From assembly GCA_947458025.1 (NCBI GenBank), contig CANHCJ010000005.1, forward strand, positions 1 through 37,457: 37,457 bases of DNA, in the 5' to 3' direction. The notes below the pieces were generated by a model that saw nothing but the letters and a program-made list of their open reading frames with translations, made no database searches and was not told where the DNA came from. Below are positions 1-8,999 of the stretch, in pieces; the first letter of the stretch is position 1; every line of letters begins with the position of its first letter. The translations under genes were made by a program, and so were the position numbers. Source of the DNA: Rhodospirillales bacterium. GTDB lineage: Bacteria; Pseudomonadota; Alphaproteobacteria; Acetobacterales; Acetobacteraceae.

Positions 1-1615
1 CCGCCGCGGGTGTGGCCGGCACAGCCGGCGGCTCCGGTTCCACCGCAGGCTGCTGCGGCGCCTCGGCGGGGGCTGGGGAGGGCGTCGGCGCGGAAGCCTC
101 CGGCGCCGTGTCCGGCGCGGGCGCGGAATCGCGGTCCCGGATGGCCTCTTCGCGAGGCGCCTCGGGCGCCGGCGCAGCCACAGTGATCGGATCCGGCTCC
201 AAGGCGGTGCGAAACGCCACGCACCAGTTCCATAGCGGGTATGGCTTGTCGACAAGCTCAGGCAGGTTCGCTCCCGGGTACTGACCGCTCCCCTCATGGA
301 ACTCGTAGGCTTGGCTCGCGAGCGTCGGATCGCTGTCGCGCAGGTTGCCGAAGCCGCCATGCCGCGTCTGGTCCGCATACCACAGGATCGGATTGGGTCC
401 CGGCGCGCGCTCCAGCACCAGCAGCACGCTCACCTCCTCCACCACCGCGGCCGCAACCACGGGCACCTCGCCCGCCTCGTCGGTCACCCGGAACCCGCCA
501 TCGGCGAAGCTGGTGGCCTTGGTCCGCACGTAGCAGGGCGCGAACACCAGCGGCGGATGCGGCACATGGAAATCCACCAGCACCTGGGCGCCGCGCAGCG
601 TGGCGCGAACCGGGTGCACCGGCTTCCAGCCCTCCGCAAGATCGATGACCTTGTGCATCACCTTGCCGAACTGTTGCCCCAGCCAGCGATAGCCGTTCGC
701 GTCCAGGTGCCCGGCCTTCTCGGTCACCGGATAGCAAGGCCCCACCATGAACCAGTCCGGCAGCGCATAGGCGCAATCCAGCTGCGCCATCGGGATCGAC
801 ATCTTCGCCTCGTCGCGCACGTAGATGCCGCCCACCTGGTGGGTGAACACCGCGGGCATCGCCTCCTGCCCGGCAACCCCTTGCAAGATCTCACGATTGA
901 AATCGGCCTGCAGCGCCTCCGTGAGGTCGAGATAGGCCCGCCGCTCCTGGGTGCCGCCGCCGACGGAGTTGCTCTCGCCCTGCAGCCACAGCAGCGCCAC
1001 GATCCCGTAGCTGCCCCCCGCCTCGCCCGCCAGGCGCTTGGCCAGCTGCGCGGCCTGGAACGGCCGCTGGAACGGCCCCTGGCCAAGCGAAAGCTGCTCG
1101 ATCGCCCGCCCTCCCACGCCGGTGGAGGTCGCGACGAAGCGGCCGGGGAACCGACCGTCCCCTGGCGCAAGCTGCCGGCCGCGCCAGTAGTCGAGCGCTC
1201 CCTCCAGCACCGTCTCGCCCAGCGCGGTGCTGCCGGGCGCCAGCGCCGCCACCGCCTCCGGTGCAAGAACCTCCCCTTTGGGCGCGTTGCTCATCACCGT
1301 TGCCACCAGCGGCCGGAAGGCCGCCGTGCCGGCCACCTCGAACCGCGGCCCGCTCTCGTTGGTCCCGTGCACCGAGTCGCCGATCATCAGGCTGTCGTGG
1401 CGCTGGGTCACCGACAGCGCCGGCCAGCCCTCCCACCCGCTCGACAGCGACTGGCCATAGGCGATGACGTGATTGAAGTCCCACACCGGCCGGGCGGCTG
1501 TCCGGTTGGACTGGCTGGCGAACACGGCAGACCGCCGGCGGGCCTCGGCCGCCCGCAGCGCGATCTCGTCCATGGCATAGCCGGACGGCATGCCCGGCTC
1601 TTCGTGCTCCTGCAT
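1..1615 (-). CDS. SGNH/GDSL-type hydrolase, sialate O-acetylesterase-like, with Pro/Ala/Glu-rich C-terminal tail; truncated at left window edge
   Basis: Minus frame starting at ATG (complement 1615-1613) is open to position 1 and so is missing from the ORF track. Hand translation: MQEHEEPGMPSGYAMDEIALRAAEARRR..VWDFNHVIAYGQSLSSGWEGWPALS..GDSVHGTNESGPRFEVAG..YGIVALLWLQGESNSVGGGTQERRAYL. GQSLSSG and WLQGESN resemble SGNH/SASA carbohydrate-esterase blocks. Confidence 0.75.
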   Translation of the reverse strand, partial: MQEHEEPGMPSGYAMDEIALRAAEARRRSAVFASQSNRTAARPVWDFNHVIAYGQSLSSGWEGWPALSVTQRHDSLMIGDSVHGTNESGPRFEVAGTAAFRPLVATVMSNAPKGEVLAPEAVAALAPGSTALGETVLEGALDYWRGRQLAPGDGRFPGRFVATSTGVGGRAIEQLSLGQGPFQRPFQAAQLAKRLAGEAGGSYGIVALLWLQGESNSVGGGTQERRAYLDLTEALQADFNREILQGVAGQEAMPAVFTHQVGGIYVRDEAKMSIPMAQLDCAYALPDWFMVGPCYPVTEKAGHLDANGYRWLGQQFGKVMHKVIDLAEGWKPVHPVRATLRGAQVLVDFHVPHPPLVFAPCYVRTKATSFADGGFRVTDEAGEVPVVAAAVVEEVSVLLVLERAPGPNPILWYADQTRHGGFGNLRDSDPTLASQAYEFHEGSGQYPGANLPELVDKPYPLWNWCVAFRTALEPDPITVAAPAPEAPREEAIRDRDSAPAPDTAPEASAPTPSPAPAEAPQQPAVEPEPPAVPATPAA

Positions 1616-1628
1616 GCGCGGGTCCGGC

Positions 1629-2597
1629 CTATACGACCTGGTTCTGCAATGCCGCGTCGCCGCGCCATTGTCTGGCCAGGTTCTCCATCAGGATGTCGAG
1701 CACGTTGTCCTCGTAGCGCCGCGTCTCGCCCGCCGTGTGCGGCGTGATGAACGCATTCGGCGCATCCCACAGCGGGCTCTCGGCCGGCAGCGGCTCCTCC
1801 CAGGTCACGTCGATGCCCGCACCGGCGATCCTCCCGTCACGCAGCGCCGCCACCAGCGCTGGCTCGTCCACCACGCGCCCGCGCGCGCAGTTCACCAGAT
1901 AGGCCGAGGGCTGCATCGCGGAGAGCGCCCTGGCATCGATCAGATTGGTCGTCTCCGGCGTCAATGGGCAGGTCAGGGCAACGAAGTCGGCCGCCGGCAG
2001 CAACCCGGGCAGCGCGGAAAGCGCATGCACCTCGTCTGCCGCGCCGCGCCCGCCGGCGGGGTCGCGGCGTACGCCGATCACCCGCATGTCGAACGCCTTG
2101 GCAAGCTGCGCCAGCCGCCCGCCGATCTTGCCCAGTCCCACGATCACCAGCGTCTTGCCCTGCAGCTCGTCCTCGCGCTGACCCAGGTCGCCGATCATGC
2201 CGCGCCAGTGCCGCCGCGCCTGGTTGTCCCGCGCCTCCGGCAGCCGCCGGGCCAGCGCCAGGATCAGCGACATCGCATGCTCGCTCACCGCGCGCGCGTT
2301 AACCCCGGCCGCACTCGCCAACCGGATGCCCCGCCCGCGCAGCACCTCCCGGTCGAACTGGTCGGTGCCGGCGCCGATGGACTGGATGAACCTTAGCCGC
2401 GGCGCCATCGCCGCCAACTCGTTGCGCCACAGGCCGGAGACCACCAGCACGTCGGCCTGCGCGATCCCGGCCTCCAGCCCCGCCCGGTCGCGCACCTCGA
2501 AGCTGTTGATCCCCGCCTGGCGCAGTGCGAAGCGCGCCTGCATCTGGTAGGCGACATGGGCGAAGCAGATGGTCATCCGGCCGGCTTCAGGCAGCAT
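1629..2597 (-). CDS. D-2-hydroxyacid dehydrogenase (NAD-binding)
   Basis: 322 aa ORF; VIVGLGKIGGRLAQLAKAFDMRVIGVRR Rossmann motif, LVNCARGRVVDEPALVAALRDGRIAGAGIDVTWEEPLP, ITPHTAGET catalytic-His region. A start at MTICFAHVAY is also possible. Confidence 0.93.
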   Translation of the reverse strand: MLPEAGRMTICFAHVAYQMQARFALRQAGINSFEVRDRAGLEAGIAQADVLVVSGLWRNELAAMAPRLRFIQSIGAGTDQFDREVLRGRGIRLASAAGVNARAVSEHAMSLILALARRLPEARDNQARRHWRGMIGDLGQREDELQGKTLVIVGLGKIGGRLAQLAKAFDMRVIGVRRDPAGGRGAADEVHALSALPGLLPAADFVALTCPLTPETTNLIDARALSAMQPSAYLVNCARGRVVDEPALVAALRDGRIAGAGIDVTWEEPLPAESPLWDAPNAFITPHTAGETRRYEDNVLDILMENLARQWRGDAALQNQVV

Positions 2598-2606
2598 CTT
2601 ATCCTC

Positions 2607-3706
2607 CTAGGTGCGCAGTCCGGCATCGCGCAGCAGCGGCAACACCGTCTCGATGAAATAGGGCAACTCGTCCTTGAAGTTCACGAAGCTCACCGTCGTG
2701 CCGGCGAACCCCGCCGCTTCCATGCGCACCATCTCGGCCGCAATGTCCTCGGGGGTGCCCACCAGTGGATAGGTCCCCGCCCCGCCGGCGAAGCGCTTGC
2801 GATGCAGCCGATACGCCTCCTCGTCATGCGAGCCGGAAAAGCTCTGCTTCGCCTTCATGTAGCGGTCCACGCTCGCCGTGTCCTGCATCGTCACCGCGTA
2901 GTGCTCGTAGTAGGCCTGCGCTTCGTCCGCGCTCGGCCTGCACACCACATGGCAGGTGGTGAACACCCCCACCTCCCGCCCCGCGGCCCGCGCGCGCGCC
3001 TTCATGTCGTCAATCTGCGCGCGGCCCTTGTCGATCTCGGTGAAGGTGGTGAACAGGAAATCCGCCGCCGCGCCGCGAAGTCCCGCCCTGGCGGCGAGAA
3101 CGCCGCATTCAGCGTCACCGGCCGCGGCCGCTGCACCGGCGCCGGTCGGCCCGAGACCCCCTTCAGGGTGTAGAATCGGCCGCTGAAATCGAACGGCCCG
3201 GCCCCGGCATGGATGCGTTCCATGATCTCGAACCACTCCAGCCCCTGCGCGTAGCGGTCCTCGATCATCTCCAGGCCGAACAGCTCGAACTCCTCGGGAT
3301 TCCAACCGCACACGATGTTCAGCCCCGCCCGCCCGCCACTGGCATGGTCGATCGTCGCCATCGCCTTGGCGGCGAACACCGGATGCACCATCGGCACATG
3401 CACGGTGCTGAACAGGGCGATCCGCTCGGTCACGCCCGACAATGCGGCGGCGAAGGTGAAGGTCTCGTAGCTCCATTCGCGGCTGTTCACCTCGCCGCCG
3501 AAGCCTTTCCAGCGCGCGATCGGCAGGAAGAACTCGATCCCCGCGCGGTCGGCCATCCGGGCCACCGCAACCACATCGTTCCACTGCGCCTGCCAGCGCT
3601 CCGGCACCCGGGTCAGCGTCAGCCCGCCATCCGCATTGGCGCTGAACACCCCCAGCTTGAAGCGGTTGGGGCCGCGCATCGGATGGGCGGCAATGGTCTC
3701 GCGCAT
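2607..3706 (-). pseudogene. LLM class flavin-dependent monooxygenase (luciferase-like), interrupted by an apparent -1 frameshift near 3061-3075
   Basis: N-terminal part in ORF 3002..3706 (MRETIAAHPMRGPNRFKLGVFSANADGGLTLTRVPERW...PVTLNAAFSPPGRDFAAR); C-terminal part continues in another frame within ORF 2607..3761 (ADFLFTTFTEIDKGRAQIDDMKARARAAGREVGVFTTCHVVCRP...LPLLRDAGLRT). Adding one G restores a continuous protein. Confidence 0.8.
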
Positions 3707-3816
3707 GCGCAGCGTCCTCGGCGGCGGCGTGTCGCCATACCATCACCCCGGTCTCCCGCATTCAAGCCGCCCCTCCGGCGCGCTACGCTCCCCTCGCAAC
3801 ACGGGCGGCGCCACCC

Positions 3817-4266
3817 ATGACCACACTCACCGTCAACGGCCTCCAGCGCGAGAGCACCTCACCCCCCACCACCCCGCTGCTCGATGTGCTGCGCAACGAG
3901 TTCGCCCTTACCGGCAGCCGCTTCGGCTGCGGCGAGGAGCAGTGCGGCGCCTGCCTGGTGCTGATCGACGGCACCCCCGCCCAGTCCTGCGGCCGGGAGA
4001 TCGGCACGCTCCAGGGGCGCGCGGTCACCACCATCGAGGGCCTGCAGGAGCATCCGATCATCGCGGCCCTGATCGCCGAGCAGGCCGGCCAATGCGGCTA
4101 TTGCCTCTCCGGCATGGCCGTCGCCGCCGTCGCCCTGCTGGCCCGGAACGCCCGCCCAACCCGTGCCGAGATCGCCGCCGCCCTTGATGCCCAGCTGTGC
4201 CGCTGCGGCGCCCATCCCCGTATCCTGCGCGCCGTCGAGCGCGCCGCGCGTGAGGCCGCCCGATGA
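3817..4266 (+). CDS. (2Fe-2S)-binding small subunit of xanthine dehydrogenase/isoquinoline 1-oxidoreductase-type Mo hydroxylase
   Basis: 149 aa; FGCGEEQCGACLVLIDG and CGYCLSGM ... CRCGAHPRILRAVE two-[2Fe-2S] signature. Confidence 0.93.
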   Translation: MTTLTVNGLQRESTSPPTTPLLDVLRNEFALTGSRFGCGEEQCGACLVLIDGTPAQSCGREIGTLQGRAVTTIEGLQEHPIIAALIAEQAGQCGYCLSGMAVAAVALLARNARPTRAEIAAALDAQLCRCGAHPRILRAVERAAREAAR

Positions 4267-6338
4267 CCGACCGGCCCAAGAGCCTCGCCGACAATCCCCG
4301 CCTCGATCGCTGGCTGCGCTTCGCCGAGGGCCGTGTCCACGTCTCGGTCGGCAAGGTCGAGATCGGGCAGGGCATCGCCACCGCGCTGGCCCAGGTCGCC
4401 GCCGAGGAGCTGGACGTGGCGCTCGACCGCCTCGCCTGGCGCGCCGGCGACACCCAGCTCGCCCCGGACGAAGGCTCCACCTCCAGCTCGCTCTCCATCG
4501 AGGTCGGCGGCGCCTCGCTGCGCCTCGTCTGTGCCGAAACCCGCGCCCTGTTCCTGGCCGAGGCCGCCCGCCTGCTGAACGCCGCCGCCGAGGAGCTGGC
4601 GGTGGAGGATGGCGCCATCCTCCACGCCGGCGCGCCCACCGGCCACGACTACTGGTCGCTCGCCCCGCGCGTCAGCCTCACCCGCGACGCCACCGGCACC
4701 GTCGCCCCGAAGCCGCGCGCGAAGCACCGCCTCGTCGGCACCAGCACGCCGCGCCGCGACCTGCCGGAGAAGCTCGCCGGCCGCGGCTTCGTGCACGACA
4801 TGGTGCTGCCCGGCATGCTGCACGCCCGCGTGCTGCGCCAGCCGCGCCCCGGCGCCACCCTGGCAGCGGTCAACGAGGCCGCGCGCGCCCGCCACGGGGC
4901 CCGGCTCGTGCGCAGCGGCGACTTCGCCGCCATCCTCGCCCCCACCGAGGCTACCCTGCGTGCGGCTGAGCGGGCCGCCGCCCCCCGCTGGGACAACGCC
5001 GACACCCCCACGCCCGCCATGGCCGAGGCCGCCTGGCTTGCCACCCAACCCGCCGACATCCGCACCCGCGGCAGCGAGTCCGCCCCATCGCCGGGCCGCA
5101 CCCATGAGGCCACCTACTCCCGCCCCTACATCGCCCACGCCTCGCTCGGCCCGTCCTGCGCCGTGGCGCTGGAGCAGGCCGGCCTGCTGGAGGTCTGGAC
5201 CCACGTCCAGGGCGTCTACCCCTTCCGCCTCAACGCCGCCCAGACACTGCAACGAGACCCTGAGACGATCGTCGTCCGCCACGCCCACGGCCCCGGCTGC
5301 TACGGCCACAACGGCGCCGACGACGCCGCACTCGATGCCGCCATCGTCGCCACCCTCGTCCCCGGAACCCCGGTCCGCGTGCTCTGGTCCCGTGCCGACG
5401 AATTCGCCTTCGCCCCCGCAGGGACCGCGATGCAGACCACCCTGCGCGCCGTGCTGGACAGCAACGGCCTGCCCGCCGACCTCACCGCCACGATCACCAG
5501 CGGCATCCACGTCAACCGCGCCCCGGGCCGCCTGCTGGCCTCGCGCACCCTGCCGAACGCCCAGCCCCTGCCGCCGCCGGCCGAATCATCCGACCCCTAT
5601 CCCGGCGCCGGCACCCGCAACATCGTGCCGTGCTACGACATCCCCGCTTGGCGCTACGAACACCGCCTCGTCGCCGGCACCCCCATCCGCACCTCCGCCC
5701 TGCGCGGACTTGGCGCTGTCGTGAACGTCTTCGCTCTGGAATGCTTCCTCGACGAACTCGCCGACCTCGCCGGGCAGGACCCCGTCGCCTACCGCCTGCG
5801 CATGCTCTCCGACCCCCGCGCCCGCCACCTAGTCGAACGCGCCGCCGCGCTGTCGAACTGGTCCGCCCGCGGCCCGTCTGGCACTGGCACCGGCCTCGGC
5901 CTCGGCTTTGCCCGCTACAAGAACCGCAGCGGCTATGCCTGTGTGGTCGCGCAGGTGGAGGCCGACACCGAGATCCGCCTGCGCCACATCTGGTGTACCG
6001 CCGATGCGGGCCTCGCCATCAATCCCGATGGCGTGCGCGCCCAGTTGGAAGGCGGCATCATCCAGGCCGCCAGCATGGCGCTCAAGGAACAGCTGCGAAT
6101 CGACGAAACCGGCACCGCCACGCGAAGCTGGGCCGACTACCCCATCCTGCGCTTCTCGGAGATCCCGCCGATCGACATCGAGCTGGCCGACACGGCCGAC
6201 GAGCCGCCGCTCGGCATGGGCGAATGCACCATGGGTCCGACGGCGGCCGCTATCGCCAACGCCGCCGCCCACGCCCTCGGCCTGCGTCTGCGCGACATGC
6301 CGCTGACGCGCGACCGCATTGTCGCGGTGGCTTCCTAG
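4263..6338 (+). CDS. Molybdopterin-binding large subunit of xanthine dehydrogenase/IorB-type hydroxylase
   Basis: 691 aa; starts in a 4-bp ATGA overlap with the FeS subunit; GKVEIGQGIATALAQVAAEELDV, RTSALRGLGAVVNVFALECFLDELA, GMGECTMGPTAAAIANA near the C-terminus (active-site Glu region). Confidence 0.9.
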   Translation: MTDRPKSLADNPRLDRWLRFAEGRVHVSVGKVEIGQGIATALAQVAAEELDVALDRLAWRAGDTQLAPDEGSTSSSLSIEVGGASLRLVCAETRALFLAEAARLLNAAAEELAVEDGAILHAGAPTGHDYWSLAPRVSLTRDATGTVAPKPRAKHRLVGTSTPRRDLPEKLAGRGFVHDMVLPGMLHARVLRQPRPGATLAAVNEAARARHGARLVRSGDFAAILAPTEATLRAAERAAAPRWDNADTPTPAMAEAAWLATQPADIRTRGSESAPSPGRTHEATYSRPYIAHASLGPSCAVALEQAGLLEVWTHVQGVYPFRLNAAQTLQRDPETIVVRHAHGPGCYGHNGADDAALDAAIVATLVPGTPVRVLWSRADEFAFAPAGTAMQTTLRAVLDSNGLPADLTATITSGIHVNRAPGRLLASRTLPNAQPLPPPAESSDPYPGAGTRNIVPCYDIPAWRYEHRLVAGTPIRTSALRGLGAVVNVFALECFLDELADLAGQDPVAYRLRMLSDPRARHLVERAAALSNWSARGPSGTGTGLGLGFARYKNRSGYACVVAQVEADTEIRLRHIWCTADAGLAINPDGVRAQLEGGIIQAASMALKEQLRIDETGTATRSWADYPILRFSEIPPIDIELADTADEPPLGMGECTMGPTAAAIANAAAHALGLRLRDMPLTRDRIVAVAS

Positions 6339-6979
6339 CCCAGCACGATATCCCGCTCGGCCAGCAGTGCCCCGGCCTCAATCCGCTCGGCCGCCACAAG
6401 GCGCAGCAGCACGGCCTCCCGCCCCTGCTCGTTGAGCCCGTTGAACAGGAAGTCGCGCGCGTTCCCGGGGTCGCCGGCCACATAGAACTGCGTCACCAGC
6501 GCCTCGCGGGCCCCGGGGCGCAGCACCGCGACATGGATGTGCGGCGTGCGTCCGGTGTAGGCGACGGGCCGGATGGTCCGGAAGGCATAGGCACCATCGG
6601 CGTCGGCCTGCACCCGCCCGCGCCCCTGGAAACCCGGGTCCCGCCCATCCGCGCGGTCACGCGGATGCCGGTAGCGGCCGAAGGCATCGCATTGCCAGAT
6701 CTCCACCACCGCACCGGCCACCGGCCGCCCAGCGGCATCCAGCATCCGCCCGCGCAAATGGGTCACCACGCCCTGCGCCTGCGCCGCCGCGCCCGTCACC
6801 CGCACCAGGTCGCCATCCGCATCGCCGGACCAGTCCACCGGATAGAACGGCCCCGTGGTCTGCCGTGGGGTCGGAGTCGTCGCACCTTGCCCCCGCGCCA
6901 CACCCACGGGCACTGCAACTGCCGCAGCTCCGGCCAGCACGGCGCGCCGTGAAACGATCGGCGTATGGATCAGGGTCAT
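6335..6979 (-). CDS. Intradiol ring-cleavage dioxygenase-like protein with twin-Arg-like signal
   Basis: 214 aa; SRRAVLAGAAAVAVPVGVARGQ leader; VEIWQCDAFGRYRHPRD...DPGFQGRGRVQADADGAYAFRTIRPVAYTGRTPHIHVAV carries the Tyr/Tyr/His/His iron-ligand pattern. Confidence 0.9.
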   Translation of the reverse strand: MTLIHTPIVSRRAVLAGAAAVAVPVGVARGQGATTPTPRQTTGPFYPVDWSGDADGDLVRVTGAAAQAQGVVTHLRGRMLDAAGRPVAGAVVEIWQCDAFGRYRHPRDRADGRDPGFQGRGRVQADADGAYAFRTIRPVAYTGRTPHIHVAVLRPGAREALVTQFYVAGDPGNARDFLFNGLNEQGREAVLLRLVAAERIEAGALLAERDIVLG

Positions 6980-7045
6980 CGGAACCTCCCGGCTGCACCC
7001 CGGGGATATGTGGGCCCGCTCCTCTCGCCGCCAGGGTGCGCCGCG

Positions 7046-7822
7046 TCAGTTCCGCCAGGGTCGCATGTCGGGATACCCGCTCACCGCCCAGGCCCCATCC
7101 ACCAGCAGCGATGCGCCGGAGACGTAGCTCGCGTCGTCGCTCGCCAGGAACAGCGCCGGTGCCGCGATCTCCTCCGGCTGCGCCGCACGTCCTTGCGGAA
7201 TGCGCTGCATGAAGGCGTCATGGATGTCCGGGTTGTCGAACAGCCGCTTCGTCAGCGGTGTCTGCACCAGGCCCGGCAGGATCGCATTCACCCGGATGCC
7301 GCCCGGCGTCAGCTCCAGCGCGCCGTTCTTCGTCAGCATCTCCACCCCCGCCTTGGCCGCGGAATAGGCCGCGCCAGCGTGCATCGGCACGTGCGCGTTG
7401 AGGGAGGCGATGTTCACCATCGCCCCGCGCCCCTGCCTCAGCATCGCCTGCGCCGCGTGCTTCATCGCGAACATTACGCCTTTCAGGCACAGATCCACGG
7501 TGAAGTCCCAATCAGCCTCCACCATCCGCGCGATATAGCCATGGCGGTTGGCGCCGGCGACATGGAAGCTCGCATCCACGGTGCCGAACCGCTCCAGGGC
7601 CACGGAGAAAAGTGCCGCCACGTCTTCCTCGCGCGTCACGTCCCCCACCATCGCAACCCCGCCGCCGCCCAGCTCCGCCGTCAGCGCCGCCACCCGCTCC
7701 GGGTTGATGTCGTTGGCCACTACCCGGCCGCCCTCGGCCAGGAACCGGCGCGCGATCGCCAGCCCGATCCCCGAAGCCCCGCCCGTAATCACCGCCGTCC
7801 TGTTGGCGAATCGCCCCTGCAT
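7046..7822 (-). CDS. SDR family oxidoreductase
   Basis: MQGRFANRTAVITGGASGIGLAIARRFLAEGG (TGxxxGxG), AYSAAKAGVEM (YxxxK), GASLLVDGAWAVSGY. The real start lies inside ORF 7046..8512. Confidence 0.94.
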   Translation of the reverse strand: MQGRFANRTAVITGGASGIGLAIARRFLAEGGRVVANDINPERVAALTAELGGGGVAMVGDVTREEDVAALFSVALERFGTVDASFHVAGANRHGYIARMVEADWDFTVDLCLKGVMFAMKHAAQAMLRQGRGAMVNIASLNAHVPMHAGAAYSAAKAGVEMLTKNGALELTPGGIRVNAILPGLVQTPLTKRLFDNPDIHDAFMQRIPQGRAAQPEEIAAPALFLASDDASYVSGASLLVDGAWAVSGYPDMRPWRN

Positions 7823-7869
7823 CGTCTGCTCCTCCCCCTTCGGTTCCCGGCAGAGTGGAGCGCCGCCGC

Positions 7870-8910
7870 CTAGCGGTCCAGCGCCTGGCGCACCGACACG
7901 AGCAGGTTCTCGATGTCCGGGCCACGCAACCGCACCCAACTGTCCCAGTAGGACGGCAGCTTCGTCGTGCCGTCCTGCAACTCCTCCCGGCTGACCTGGG
8001 TCGCCTTGAGCCCCTCGCCGCCCAACTGGCGCAGCAGCTGCGCTTCCTCCTGGTCCTGCGCCGCCGCCATCCAGGTGGCCGCCTCGGCCGCCGTTGCCCG
8101 CAGGATCGCCTCGACCCCATCCGGAAGGCGCTGCATCGCCTCCTGGTTCGCCACGATCACAGCATCGTTGTAGTTGGGCCCGCCCAGATAGGCGTGCTTC
8201 AGCAAGGGCCGCCAGGCCCGCGCCACGAACGCCGCCGTTGCGAAAGCCCCGTCCAGCTTGCCCGCCTGCAGCGCCTCGCCCGCCTCCACCGTGGACGTGA
8301 TCACATGCACCCCGCCGTAGTGGCGCACGAACTCTGCCTGCTCCATCGATTGCACGCGCACCTTCTGCCGCGCGATGTCGATGAAACCGCCCGCCTTCTG
8401 CCGCGACCAGAACACCTGCATCGCGGTTCGATAATGGGCCAGCAGCACCATACCGCGCCGCTCCAGCTCCGTCGCCAGCACCGGCCGCACCAACGCTGCA
8501 ACCTTGTTCCACTCCTCCCCGGAGGTCGCCAGTAACGGAAGCCGCATCAGCGAGCCCGCCCCCACCGTGGCGGCGTAGCCACCATCGTCGCCCAGCTCCA
8601 CCCGGCCGCTTCCCACGCCCTCAAGCACATGGCTGGCATCGATCGGCAGGAATCCGGCCGTCCGGACATTGATCAGCAGCCCGCCACGGGTCCTGTCGCG
8701 CACCTGGTCCGAGAAGCGTTGCAGGCCACGCACCACGGCGCTGGCCGGAGCCACCTGCTGCGTGAACAGCGTCCAGGTCACCGCCGCCTGGGCGCTCCGC
8801 CCCAGGAAAGGCAGTGCCAACGCCGCTGCCGCACCCGTACGCAATAGGCGCCGCCGCCGCAGCGGGGCGGGCGAGGTTTCGGCAACGGGCCAGGGTCGGG
8901 CAGGGGGCAT
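7870..8910 (-). CDS. TRAP transporter substrate-binding protein (DctP-like), Tat/Sec leader
   Basis: MPPARPWPVAETSPAPLRRRRLLRTGAAAALALPFLGRSAQAAVTWTLFTQQVAPASAVVRGLQRFSDQVRDRTRGGLLINVRTAGFLPID...; IARQKVRVQSMEQAEFVRHYGG. No DctQ/DctM neighbours in the window. Confidence 0.75.
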   Translation of the reverse strand: MPPARPWPVAETSPAPLRRRRLLRTGAAAALALPFLGRSAQAAVTWTLFTQQVAPASAVVRGLQRFSDQVRDRTRGGLLINVRTAGFLPIDASHVLEGVGSGRVELGDDGGYAATVGAGSLMRLPLLATSGEEWNKVAALVRPVLATELERRGMVLLAHYRTAMQVFWSRQKAGGFIDIARQKVRVQSMEQAEFVRHYGGVHVITSTVEAGEALQAGKLDGAFATAAFVARAWRPLLKHAYLGGPNYNDAVIVANQEAMQRLPDGVEAILRATAAEAATWMAAAQDQEEAQLLRQLGGEGLKATQVSREELQDGTTKLPSYWDSWVRLRGPDIENLLVSVRQALDR

Positions 8911-8999
8911 GGCGGGTCTCACTTGGGTAGGTATATCGCAAAGCCACTCCCTGCGGGTAAACTGCCGCCGACGCGACGGCACCGAGGATGACACGCCCC

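Noticed and set aside
296-1747. 483-aa plus-strand ORF
   Set aside because: Overlaps the SGNH-like gene and the dehydrogenase on the opposite strand; His/Arg-rich composition without motifs.
4098-5510. 470-aa minus-strand Gly-rich ORF opposite the Mo-hydroxylase subunit
   Set aside because: Shadow ORF with low-complexity GGxGG composition.
4609-5724. 371-aa Pro/Ser/Ala/Thr-rich ORF that could look like a secreted mucin-like protein
   Set aside because: It is the +1 frame of the Mo-hydroxylase large subunit; Pro/Ser/Thr richness comes from CC-rich codons.
7046-8512. Apparent 488-aa fusion of a Gly-rich domain to an SDR
   Set aside because: The N-terminal half is an out-of-frame reading of the SBP gene; the SDR has its own ATG at complement 7822 with an upstream AG-rich RBS-like stretch.
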